Below are positions 1-7,435 of a stretch of DNA of 64,000 nt, in pieces. The stretch is from Amycolatopsis thermalba (GTDB lineage Bacteria; Actinomycetota; Actinomycetes; Mycobacteriales; Pseudonocardiaceae). Under the pieces are notes generated by a model. It was not told where the DNA came from. It did no database searches and was given only the letters and a program-made list of their open reading frames with translations. Position 1 is the first letter of the stretch; each line of letters opens with the position of its first letter. The position numbers were made by a program, and so were the translations under genes. Where the stretch lies: NCBI RefSeq assembly GCF_003385215.1, contig NZ_PQHW01000014.1:1-64000 (forward strand), read 5' to 3'.

Positions 1-72
1 TGAAGGGTGGGGCCACCACGGAGATGTACACCGCTCTATTCGTCGGCAGCGTGAGATGTGTGTGAGAGACAG
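1..72 (+). other. Illumina Nextera adapter remnant at contig end (artefact)
   Basis: Positions 40-72 match the 33-nt Nextera Read-1/transposon mosaic-end oligo at 30 of 33 bases. Positions 32-39 (cgctctat) match the i5 index CTCTCTAT at 7 of 8. Positions 3-31 match the P5 flow-cell sequence at 22 of 29. The three blocks are in exactly the order and spacing of the library adapter. Ten of the eleven mismatches are changes to G, as expected of low-signal calls in two-colour sequencing. The adapter sequences are recalled from general knowledge, not searched. Genomic sequence should therefore start near 73, and nothing should be annotated before it. Confidence 0.93.
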
Positions 73-614
73 GGGTGCACCGGGGCGTGGCGGGGGTGGC
101 CGGGAACCAGCTGGTGGCGGCTGTCGGGGGTGCCGTCGACGGGGACGAGGTGCGTGAGTTCGTCCGGACGCTGTTGCCGCCGCACATGGTCCCGGCGCGG
201 GTGGTGGTGCTGGACGCCCTGCCGCTGACGGCGAACGGCAAGGTGGACCGCCGCGCGGTGGCGGCGCACTGGCAGGCGTCGGCGGACAGTTACGTCGCCC
301 CGGAGACGCCGGTGGAGCAGGTGCTGGCCAAGGTGTGGGCCGAGGTGCTGCAGGTGGACCGCGTGGGCCGCGACGACCCGTTCTTCGCGCTCGGGGGTGA
401 TTCGGTCCTGGCGACGATGATCGTCGGCCGGCTGCGGGAGGCGCTGGACACGTCCGAGGTGAGCGTGCGGACGTTGTTCTCGAGCCTGACGGTGGGCGCG
501 ATGGCTGCCCGGTTGGTGGCGGACCAGGCGGTGCCCGGGCGGCTGGAGCAGGTGGCGGAGATCTACCTGGAGGTGGACGCGCTGTCCGAAGAGGATTTGA
601 ACGCGCAGTTGTGA
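73..614 (+). CDS. Non-ribosomal peptide synthetase, C-terminal fragment (A-domain end plus PCP)
   Basis: Only the last ~180 residues are present because the contig begins inside the gene; the GTG at 75 is not a real start. The fragment shows the C-terminal subdomain of an adenylation domain, with LPPHMVP and the A10 motif LPLTANGKVDRRAV whose Lys contacts the acyl-adenylate. It is followed by a peptidyl-carrier domain with DDPFFALGGDSV, where the Ser carries phosphopantetheine. The protein then ends with a short acidic tail and no thioesterase, reductase or epimerase, so release or transfer happens elsewhere. Next to it, convergently, lies an iron-boxed siderophore-binding lipoprotein, which suggests a siderophore assembly line. 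That link is inference; substrate and product cannot be read from this fragment. Confidence 0.93.
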
Positions 615-669
615 GGTCCGCTACGCGGGTTTCTCAATCACCGGCTTCGCTTCGTTACGCCCCGATTTG

Positions 670-789
670 CCCCTCCCGAACCCGATCTCTCAGTGTTCGG
701 TTGCCGAGCAGTCGCGTCAAGGCGGGAAAGCGTGCCTTGACCCGACTGCTCGGCAACCGATGTGGCTGGGGATCGGGTTGCGGGAGGGG
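670..789. repeat. Two-tier long inverted repeat between convergent genes
   Basis: Inner arms 698-723 and 734-759 are complementary over 26 nt with one mismatch around a 10-nt loop. Outer arms 670-687 and 771-789 are complementary over about 18 nt with one extra base. About 10-11 unpaired bases lie on each side between the tiers. It sits between the convergent NRPS and binding-protein genes, so it can fold in either transcript. A structure of the same plan occurs at 22714-22854. It is probably a bidirectional terminator or transcript-end structure; a small mobile element is the alternative. Confidence 0.75.
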
Positions 790-845
790 GGTGCTCGTGG
801 GGGTGGTTGGCTCTCGTTGCCGGGTGGCGGTTGTGTGGCAACGAA

Positions 846-879
846 AAGGGCCCTCCCCGCCGCAGCGGGGAGGGCCCTT
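846..879 (-). terminator. Intrinsic terminator of the siderophore-binding protein gene
   Basis: A perfect 15-bp stem (846-860 with 865-879, loop cgca) lies 11 nt past the stop codon of the minus-strand lipoprotein gene. On that strand it is followed by TTTTCG. It may also stop read-through from the NRPS side. Confidence 0.85.
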
Positions 880-890
880 GGGTCAGAAGA

Positions 891-1907
891 TCAACCCAGC
901 TTCGCGAACCCCGGCTTCAGCTTCTCCAGCACCCACGGGATGTCCAGCACCGTCGGGTAGCGCAGCGCCGAGATGGTCTGCATGTCGGTCACCAGGTAGT
1001 TGCCCGCCTTGATGCCGGACACCAGCTGGTTTCTCTCGAACGCCTGCTGCAGGTCCGGCGAGGTGAAGGCGACGATCACCAGATCAGCGGCGAGCTTGTC
1101 GTACTGCTCCGGCGTCAACGTGCCCGTCGGGCTGCCGGACTCGTTCTTCGACGCGTCGGCCACCGCCGGGCTCAGCTTGAGGCCCGTCGACTGCAGCAGC
1201 TGCACCGCGAAGTCCTTTTCGGACGCCAGGGTGAACATCTTGCCCGCCGTGTTGCCCACCGACGCGGTGAACGTCTTGCCCGCGGCCGCCGGGTGCTGGG
1301 CCTTCACCTGGTCGATCGCGGCCTGGGCCGAGGCCTTCACCGCAGCCGCCTCGCCGGTCTTGCCCAGCGCCTGGGCGACCACGTCCACGTGCTCCTGCCA
1401 CGTCTGCGCGCCCCACTCGGTCGCGTACCCGATCGTCGGCGCGATCTTGGCCAGGTTTTCGTACTCCTGCTCCAGGCCGTAGTCCGCGGTGGCCAGGATC
1501 AGGTCCGGCGTCAGCGCGCCGACCTGCTCGGCGTTGACCCCGCTCGCCGCGTCGATGATCTGCGTCTTGGCCGGGTCGATCTTGCCCTGCAGCCACGGCG
1601 GCACGCTCGCCGAGCCGTCCTTGCTGAAGTACGCGACCGGGGTGACACCGAGAGCCAACGCCGCGTCGAGATCATCACTCGACGTGCCGATCACGACCAC
1701 CCGCTGCGGGGCCTTCTCGATCTTCGTGGTGCCGAACTTGTGCGTGATGCTCACCGGGAAGGCCGACGCGTCGGCACTCGCTGAGGACGCCGTCTGCGTC
1801 GACGAATCCTGCACATTGCCACACGCCACGAGCCCGAGGCCGAGCACGCCCGCGACCGAAGCGGCCACGAGCGAGCGGAGTCCGGGCAGGCGAACCCTGC
1901 GAGACAT
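891..1907 (-). CDS. Iron-siderophore ABC transporter substrate-binding lipoprotein
   Basis: This 338-residue protein should bind a ferric siderophore outside the membrane and deliver it to an ABC importer; no permease or ATPase gene is in view. An Arg-rich N-terminus and hydrophobic stretch end in the lipobox LVAC, with Cys29 as the lipid-anchored residue. The mature part has the FecB/BtuF-type layout: an N-lobe starting KFGTTKIEKAPQRVVVIG, a long linking helix, and a C-lobe. An upstream GTG at 1952 would lengthen the protein, but the ATG at 1907 has an AAAGGG ribosome site and puts the signal peptide at the N-terminus, so it was chosen. An IdeR/DmdR-like box lies just upstream, implying iron repression. 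Family assignment is confident; the ligand is unknown. Confidence 0.93.
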   Translation of the reverse strand: MSRRVRLPGLRSLVAASVAGVLGLGLVACGNVQDSSTQTASSASADASAFPVSITHKFGTTKIEKAPQRVVVIGTSSDDLDAALALGVTPVAYFSKDGSASVPPWLQGKIDPAKTQIIDAASGVNAEQVGALTPDLILATADYGLEQEYENLAKIAPTIGYATEWGAQTWQEHVDVVAQALGKTGEAAAVKASAQAAIDQVKAQHPAAAGKTFTASVGNTAGKMFTLASEKDFAVQLLQSTGLKLSPAVADASKNESGSPTGTLTPEQYDKLAADLVIVAFTSPDLQQAFERNQLVSGIKAGNYLVTDMQTISALRYPTVLDIPWVLEKLKPGFAKLG

Positions 1908-1948
1908 GGCAACACCCTTTCGAAGGAACTGCGACAAAGTGCGCCAAG

Positions 1949-1967
1949 TCAAGCAAGGCTAACCTAA
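1949..1967 (-). promoter_or_regulatory. Iron box (IdeR/DmdR-type operator)
   Basis: On the minus strand this reads TTAGGTTAGCCTTGCTTGA, matching 16 of 19 positions of the mycobacterial/streptomycete consensus TWAGGTTAGSCTWACCTWA. It lies about 42 nt upstream of the chosen ATG, in the promoter zone. The left half-site is perfect and the right one is weaker. The expected effect is repression by the iron-loaded DtxR-family regulator. Confidence 0.85.
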
Positions 1968-2013
1968 GGAATCAACCCCGCAGCTTGCGACGCGGATCAC
2001 CCCGGAACCGCGT

Positions 2014-4134
2014 TCACCCAGCTACGCGCAGGTCCCAGCCCTCCGGCAGCCCCCGAACCTTGGCCACTTCGTGATCTGCCTCGACGTGCACGGTCAGCTC
2101 CCCGAGCCGCAGGTCCGACAACCGCACCCGGCCCCACTGCCCCGGCAGGTGCGGGCGCACCGCCAGCCGCTGCTGCGGAACGTGCGGTTCGAGCCCGAGG
2201 AACGACCGCACCAGCAGCAGCGGCGCCGCGCTCGCCCACGCCTGCGGTGAACACGACGTCGGGTAGGGGATCGGCGGGCTGAACTCCGACCGCGAGAACC
2301 CGCAGAACAGCTCGGGCAGCCGCCCGCCGAACGACGCCGCCGCGTCGAGCAGCCCGGTCGCCAGCCGCTGCGCCAGGTCCACCGCGCCCGGCAGGTGCGC
2401 GTACCGCAGCAGCCCGGCCACCGCGATCGCCGTGTCGTGCGGCCACACCGATCCGTTGTGGTAGCTCATCGGGTTGTAGGCGCCCATCGCCGAGGACAGC
2501 GTCCGCAGCCCGTACCCGCTGTCCATCTCCGGCCGGCTGAGCCGCTCGATCAGCACGGCCGCGTGCTCGTCGGTCGCGATGCCCGACCACAGGCAGTGCG
2601 CGGTGTTGCTGGTCAACGCGTCCAGCGGCTGCTTGCGCCCGTCCAGCGCGACGGCGTACCAGCCCTGGTCCGGCAGCCAGAACGCCTCCGCGAACCGCTC
2701 CCGCAACCGTTCGGCCCGCTCGCGGCAGCGCGCGGAGGTGGCCGGGTCGTTGAACGCGTCGGCCAGCTCGGCGCGCGCCAGCCAGGCCGCGTAGGCGTAG
2801 CCCTGGACCTCGCACAACGCGATCGGCGTGGTCGCCAGCCGCCCGGCCGCGTCGTTGATGCCGTCGAAGCTGTCCTTCCAGCCCTGGTTGAGCAGACCGC
2901 GGTCGGTCGCCCGCCGGTACTCGACGAACCCGTCGCCGTCGCGGTCGCCGTAGCGCTCCAGCCACTCCAGAGCCGCGTCCGCCGCCGGCAGCAGCGCCCG
3001 CACCGCGGTCTCGCCCGCACCCCAGCGCCAGCACTCGGCCAGCAGCATGACGAACAACGGCGACGCGTCCACCGTGCCGTAGTAGTGGCTGCCGCCGAGC
3101 ACCTGGTCGCTGTCCGGGCCGAGCCGCAGCTCGTGCAGGATCCGCCCGGGTTCCTCCTCGGTCAGCGGGTCGACGCGCTTGCCCTGCAGTTCCGCCAGCG
3201 TCTCCAGCGTGCCCAGCGCGAGGCCGACGTCCAGCGGCAGCGCCATCCACGCGGTGAGCAGGCTGTCCCGGCCGAACAGGGTCATGAACCACGGCGCGCC
3301 GGCCGCGACGAACGGGCGGCCGTCCTGGCTGCTGTCGTGGATCTGCAACGCGCCGAGGTCGCTTTCGGTGCGCTGCAACACCTGCGTGAGCACCGGGTCG
3401 TCGGCCGCGATCACCGTGCTCACGTCGCGCCAGGCCCGGATCTTGCGCGCCGGGCCGCTCGCCTCGACCTCCTCGCCGCGGTCGAACTGCGGCCGCACCC
3501 GCCGGTTCCCGACGGTCGGCTGCACCACGATCTCGGTCGACCACTCACCGCGCGCGGGCACGACGACGCGCCAGTTCAGCACACCGGGCGCGGTGAGCGG
3601 GTCCGCGGTGGCGCTCACCGACAGGCCACGCGAGCCGTCGGACCGGTCGCGCAGCAGCAGTTCCGACCCGGCCACGGTGGCGTCCGCCCCGCCGTGCGCG
3701 GGACGGCCCTCCTTGACCGCGAACAGGTCCGAGAAGTCCGCGTCGACGTGCAGGGTCAGCGTCGCGACGGTGTTCTCCCGGCCCAGGTTCCGCAGCGTGA
3801 TCGTCTCCCGCAGGCCGTCGCCGACCAGGCGTTCCCGCACCAGCAGCAGCGTGCTGTCGGCCTGGCCCGGCTTCGGGTTGCGGCGCAGCACGAACTGCGC
3901 CGCGAACGCCTCCGGCGAGAGGACCGACAGCGGGTGCGGGGCCTGCCCGTCCAGCCGCAGCTCCCACCGCGAGATCAGCCGCGCGTCCCGGAAGAACAGG
4001 CCGTGCGAGGTGCCCGGCTGGATGTCGCCGTTCGTGCCGGACAGGCAGAACGTGCTGCCCTCGACGAGCGTGACCGTGCCGCCCGCGCTGGTCACGGGCA
4101 CCGGTTCGCCGGCGTTGAACGCCTCCGGCGTCAT
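2014..4134 (-). CDS. Amylo-alpha-1,6-glucosidase / glycogen-debranching-like glycoside hydrolase
   Basis: This 706-residue cytoplasmic protein has no signal peptide. The first ~250 residues form the beta-rich 'glycogen debranching N-terminal' (GDE_N_bis) domain. From about residue 270 the pattern is an (alpha/alpha)6-barrel hydrolase, with acidic-aromatic motifs such as NQGWKDSFDGI, LCEVQGYAYAAW and YHNGSVWPHDTAI. Members act on alpha-glucans or glucoside compatible solutes; the substrate here is not known. The ATG at 4134 overlaps the stop of the upstream glycosyltransferase as ATGA, so translation is probably coupled. That start also removes an implausible Arg-rich leader from the longer frame. 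Both genes share the CIRCE operator at 5375-5401, suggesting glucan or glucoside remodelling during heat or misfolding stress (inference). Confidence 0.88.
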   Translation of the reverse strand: MTPEAFNAGEPVPVTSAGGTVTLVEGSTFCLSGTNGDIQPGTSHGLFFRDARLISRWELRLDGQAPHPLSVLSPEAFAAQFVLRRNPKPGQADSTLLLVRERLVGDGLRETITLRNLGRENTVATLTLHVDADFSDLFAVKEGRPAHGGADATVAGSELLLRDRSDGSRGLSVSATADPLTAPGVLNWRVVVPARGEWSTEIVVQPTVGNRRVRPQFDRGEEVEASGPARKIRAWRDVSTVIAADDPVLTQVLQRTESDLGALQIHDSSQDGRPFVAAGAPWFMTLFGRDSLLTAWMALPLDVGLALGTLETLAELQGKRVDPLTEEEPGRILHELRLGPDSDQVLGGSHYYGTVDASPLFVMLLAECWRWGAGETAVRALLPAADAALEWLERYGDRDGDGFVEYRRATDRGLLNQGWKDSFDGINDAAGRLATTPIALCEVQGYAYAAWLARAELADAFNDPATSARCRERAERLRERFAEAFWLPDQGWYAVALDGRKQPLDALTSNTAHCLWSGIATDEHAAVLIERLSRPEMDSGYGLRTLSSAMGAYNPMSYHNGSVWPHDTAIAVAGLLRYAHLPGAVDLAQRLATGLLDAAASFGGRLPELFCGFSRSEFSPPIPYPTSCSPQAWASAAPLLLVRSFLGLEPHVPQQRLAVRPHLPGQWGRVRLSDLRLGELTVHVEADHEVAKVRGLPEGWDLRVAG

Positions 4135-5348
4135 GGCCGTCCTCCGGATGGCTGCAGGGCGGGGCCGTCGTTGTCCATCTGGTCGTACGCGCGGTCGAGC
4201 GCCGAGTCCAGTGCCGCGTAGTCCCGCCGCAGGCGGCTGACCTCGACCGCCCGCCGGTACGCGGCCTCGTAACCCGCGCCCAGCCCGCCGACGTCGAAGT
4301 GCTCGGCGACGTGGGCGCGGCACTTCGCCGGGTCGAGGTGGCGGACGTCGCGCAGGGCCTGCGCCAGGTCGGCGGGGTGGTCACGCACCAGTCCGGTGAC
4401 GCCGTCGACGACGACCTCCGGCACCGCGCCGGACCGCAGCGCCACGACCGGGGTGCCGCACGCCATCGCCTCGATCATGACCATCCCGAACGGCTCCTCC
4501 CACTGGATCGGGAAGAGCAGGCAGCGGGCCTTGGCGAGCAGCTCGCGCTTCGCGGTCGCGTCGGCGACGCCGAACACGTGGTCGTTCTCGGTGAGCCGCG
4601 GCCGGACCTCCCGCTCGAAGTACTCCTTCTCGATCGGCTCGGCGCACTTGCCGGCCAGCACCAGCCGCAGCCCGGCGCGGTGCGCGGCCTCCAGCGCCAG
4701 GTGCGGCGCCTTGTCCGGGTGGAACCGGCCGAGGAACAGCGCGTAGTCGTCCTTTTCGGACTGATAAGGCCAGTCGGCGAGCCGCAGTGCGTTGTGGACG
4801 GTGCCGATCCAGTTCAGGCCCGGCGCCAGCTCTCGCTGCCGGTTGCTGATCGCCACCAGGTGCACGTCGTCGCCCAGTTCGGCGTAGTAGCGCGCCATGT
4901 CCTCGCCCACCGGGCCGTGCACGGTCGCCACCGTCGGCACACCGTAAGCGGGGGCGTTGAGCGGCCCGGCCAGCGAGTGGTCGTGCACCACGTCGACACC
5001 CTCGGTCGCGGCGAGGCGCTGCACGGCCCGGCGGGCGGCGATCGCGTGTATCACCTCGGGGTAGGGCTCGCCCAGCAGCTCCGGGACGGTGCGGTCCCAC
5101 ACCGGCACGAACCGCGCCTTGGTGCCGGGGCGGCCGGCCCCGATCAGGGTGACCTGGTGCCCGCGGTCGACGAGGGCGTCCGCGAGGTCGGCGACCACCG
5201 CCTCGACCCCGCCGTACGCCTTGGGCGGAACGTCGAAGTAGGGCGGGACGACCATCGCCACGCGGAGCGGGCGGTCGGGGTCGTCGCGGCGCACGGCGGC
5301 GTGCGAAACAGATCGGGCTTTCCACGCGGGGCGATGCGTGCTGCTCAA
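4131..5348 (-). CDS. GT4-family glycosyltransferase
   Basis: This 405-residue GT-B retaining glycosyltransferase has the N-terminal acceptor-lobe motif KAYGGVE near residue 45. In the C-lobe it has GRFHPDK (208-213), which contacts the donor phosphates, and the E-x7-E pair E285/E293 in EPFGMVMIEAMACGTP. It resembles sucrose/trehalose-type and envelope GT4 enzymes; donor and acceptor are unknown. Translation appears to start at TTG 5348, preceded by GAGGAGG with only 4 nt spacing. An internal GTG at residue 19 lacks a ribosome site. The gene overlaps the downstream glycoside hydrolase by 4 nt. The 99-nt upstream gap holds a perfect CIRCE element ending 26 nt before the start, so HrcA control is expected. 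Confidence 0.93.
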   Translation of the reverse strand: MSSTHRPAWKARSVSHAAVRRDDPDRPLRVAMVVPPYFDVPPKAYGGVEAVVADLADALVDRGHQVTLIGAGRPGTKARFVPVWDRTVPELLGEPYPEVIHAIAARRAVQRLAATEGVDVVHDHSLAGPLNAPAYGVPTVATVHGPVGEDMARYYAELGDDVHLVAISNRQRELAPGLNWIGTVHNALRLADWPYQSEKDDYALFLGRFHPDKAPHLALEAAHRAGLRLVLAGKCAEPIEKEYFEREVRPRLTENDHVFGVADATAKRELLAKARCLLFPIQWEEPFGMVMIEAMACGTPVVALRSGAVPEVVVDGVTGLVRDHPADLAQALRDVRHLDPAKCRAHVAEHFDVGGLGAGYEAAYRRAVEVSRLRRDYAALDSALDRAYDQMDNDGPALQPSGGRP

Positions 5349-5374
5349 GCTGCCTCCTCGGACCGTCTATGCAA

Positions 5375-5401
5375 TTAGCACTCTCCTGTTAAGAGTGCTA
5401 A
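5375..5401 (-). promoter_or_regulatory. CIRCE element (HrcA operator)
   Basis: TTAGCACTC-N9-GAGTGCTAA is a perfect 9+9 inverted repeat with the canonical 9-nt spacer. It lies in the 5' leader of the glycosyltransferase gene, where CIRCE is normally found upstream of groESL. HrcA repression relieved by heat shock follows from the known system. No chaperone gene lies nearby, so the target is the glycosyltransferase/debranching pair. Confidence 0.96.
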
Positions 5402-5447
5402 TACAGCGGTGATCGCCTCGGCAAGCTCCGGGTGGGCGAGATCTGCG

Positions 5448-6779
5448 TCACACGGTGATCCGCCGGGCCGCGAGGACGCCAGCGAGGCCGAGCACCGCGG
5501 TGCCGGCGAAGACCGCCAGGAACGCCGGTGCCGCCGCACCCTGGGCGGCGATGAGCGCGCCGCCGAGTCCACTCGCGACCGCCGTCGCCAGGGTCTGTGC
5601 CAGCTGGAGCGCCGCGCTGACCGATCCCTGCTGCCCGTCCGCGGCACGGCCGAGCGTTTCGGTGGTGGCGGCGTTGAACGCGACACCCATGCCGAACCCG
5701 CCGATCACCCAGCCGAGCACCGCGAGCAGCCCGGGGCCGACGAGCACGCCGTAGGCCAGCACGGCCACCCCGGCCACCAGGACCGCGAAGCCCAGCCCCA
5801 CCGCCGCCCGCCGGTTGCGGTCCCACTTCGCCTGCACCGCGGAGCCGGCCACCCAGCTCAGCGCCCCGGCCGACAGCCCCAGCCCGGCCTCGAACGCGCT
5901 CACGTGCCGCAGCTCGGTCAGCCCCAGCGGCAGGAACGCCTCCGTGCCGAAGTACACCGCACACAGCAGGAACCGCACGACCACCCCGGCCGGCACCCCG
6001 CGCCGGACGGTGAGGGTCCCGGCCGGGGTGACGTGCCGCAGCGCGACCACGGCGAGAACCAGCCCGGCCGCGGCGAGCGGGACCAGCACCGCGGCGGTGT
6101 GGAGTTCCAGCGCGGCCAGGACGACGGCGGTGCCCGCGGCGAGTGCGACGCTGGCGACCAGCGGACGCCAGCGGGAGCCGTCCGGCGCCGGGGTGGCCGG
6201 CGTGGTCAGGCCGGGGAGCGTGCACCAGGCCGCGATCGCGGCGAGCGGGATCATGGCCAGGAACACCCACCGCCAGCCGACCGTGCTCGCCACCGCCGCC
6301 GCGACGACCGGGCCGACCAGGGACGGAATCGTCCAGGCCGAGGACAGCAGCGCGAACATGCGGGCACGCAGGCGTTCCGGGTAGACCAGCCCGATCAAGG
6401 TGTAGGCCATCGCCATCACCGCGCCGACGCCGAGGCCCTGCGTGAACCGGCCGAGCAGGAACAGCGTCCACGACGGGGCGAGACCGGCCAGCGCGCTGCC
6501 GAGCGCGCTCGCGATCACCCCGGCGGCCAGTGGGCGGGCCGGCCCGCCGCGGTCGGCGGCGTGACCGGCGAGGACGGTGCCGACGATGTTCGCCAGCATC
6601 AGCGCGGCCAGCGCCCAGCCGTAGGAGCCGAGGCCGCCGAGCAGGCGGGAGATGTCCGGGAGGATGGTCGCCACGCCGAGGGACTCGAGCGCGACCAGTC
6701 CGACGGTGAGCACGATGCCGACGGTGCGAGCCCGGTAGCGGGGCGAGAGCACACCCTCGGAAGTCGAGGAGACAGTCAT
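5448..6779 (-). CDS. MFS transporter (drug/metabolite efflux type)
   Basis: This 443-residue integral membrane protein has roughly 12-14 hydrophobic helices. It carries the MFS loop 2-3 signature in variant form (GHAADRGG, residues 72-79), a GRFTQGLGVGAVMAM segment in helix 4, and a PSLVGPVVAAAVA segment typical of drug:H+ antiporters. It is divergent from a TetR-family regulator with a 44-nt gap that contains a dyad, the usual arrangement for a repressor controlling an exporter. The substrate is not predictable. The ATG at 6779 is the first start and leaves a short soluble N-terminus. Confidence 0.93.
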   Translation of the reverse strand: MTVSSTSEGVLSPRYRARTVGIVLTVGLVALESLGVATILPDISRLLGGLGSYGWALAALMLANIVGTVLAGHAADRGGPARPLAAGVIASALGSALAGLAPSWTLFLLGRFTQGLGVGAVMAMAYTLIGLVYPERLRARMFALLSSAWTIPSLVGPVVAAAVASTVGWRWVFLAMIPLAAIAAWCTLPGLTTPATPAPDGSRWRPLVASVALAAGTAVVLAALELHTAAVLVPLAAAGLVLAVVALRHVTPAGTLTVRRGVPAGVVVRFLLCAVYFGTEAFLPLGLTELRHVSAFEAGLGLSAGALSWVAGSAVQAKWDRNRRAAVGLGFAVLVAGVAVLAYGVLVGPGLLAVLGWVIGGFGMGVAFNAATTETLGRAADGQQGSVSAALQLAQTLATAVASGLGGALIAAQGAAAPAFLAVFAGTAVLGLAGVLAARRITV

Positions 6780-6791
6780 GGCGGCAATTAT

Positions 6792-6806
6792 GTTACGTAT
6801 CGGAAC
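6792..6806. promoter_or_regulatory. Putative TetR operator between MFS and tetR genes
   Basis: gttacgtatcggaac is an imperfect palindrome of the form GTTNCG-N3-CGNAAC centred in the 44-nt divergent gap. Its position would block both promoters. No protein-binding evidence is available; the call rests on symmetry and context. Confidence 0.55.
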
Positions 6807-6823
6807 GGAATGGAAGTGCTAGG

Positions 6824-7435
6824 ATGGGCCCTGTGACGAGCACCCGGGCGGGACGGCCACGCGACGAGCGCATCGACGGGGCTGTCCGCGAGGCGACGGT
6901 GGACCTGCTGAACGAGGTGGGCTACGCGGGCCTCACGCTGGAAGCCGTGGCGAGCCGGGCGGGCACGAGCAAGCCCGCGTTGCGCCGCCGGTGGCGCGGG
7001 CGCCAGCACCTGGTCGTCGACGCACTGGTGGCCACCGTCGGCGCGGTGCCCACGCCGGACACCGGGTGCACGCGCTGCGATCTCATCGCCGGGATCCGGA
7101 CGCTCAGCGAGGCCTTCACCACCAGGATCGGACGGCGCGTGCTGCCCGCCCTGGTCGCCGACCTCGCCGACGATCCGGAACTTTCGGCGGTGTTCCTGCG
7201 CGACTACTTCCACACGCGACGGGCGTCCACCGCGCAGGCCCTGCGCCGGGGCATCGAGCGCGGCGACCTCGACCCGGACCTCGACCTGGGTCTCGTGCTC
7301 GACATGCTGGCATCCACCACCTACTACCGCGTCCTCTTCGGACACCTACCGGTCACCGGGAACCTGGCGGAGCAGGTGGTGGACGTGGTGCTGGCCGGGG
7401 TGGTCACGCCGCGGTGGCGCGGCTGCGGTCACTGA
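6824..7435 (+). CDS. TetR/AcrR-family transcriptional regulator
   Basis: This 203-residue protein has an N-terminal TetR helix-turn-helix (LTLEAVASRAGTSKPALRRRW, about residues 37-57) after a basic arm AGRPRDERI. An all-helical C-terminal ligand domain follows. It is divergent from the MFS transporter and should repress that gene and itself. The ATG at 6824 could be replaced by the GTG at 6833, which is three codons later and would give the cleaner start VTSTRAGRPRD. Its 3' end overlaps the stop of the convergent response regulator by 7 nt, with no terminator between them. Confidence 0.92.
   Translation: MGPVTSTRAGRPRDERIDGAVREATVDLLNEVGYAGLTLEAVASRAGTSKPALRRRWRGRQHLVVDALVATVGAVPTPDTGCTRCDLIAGIRTLSEAFTTRIGRRVLPALVADLADDPELSAVFLRDYFHTRRASTAQALRRGIERGDLDPDLDLGLVLDMLASTTYYRVLFGHLPVTGNLAEQVVDVVLAGVVTPRWRGCGH

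Noticed and set aside
5346-5374. Nine-codon upstream frame (TTG to TGA) between CIRCE and the glycosyltransferase start, ending in a TTGA overlap
   Set aside because: The SD-like AGGAG lies inside the CIRCE arm and spacer, and a TTG start for so short a peptide is weak; probably chance.
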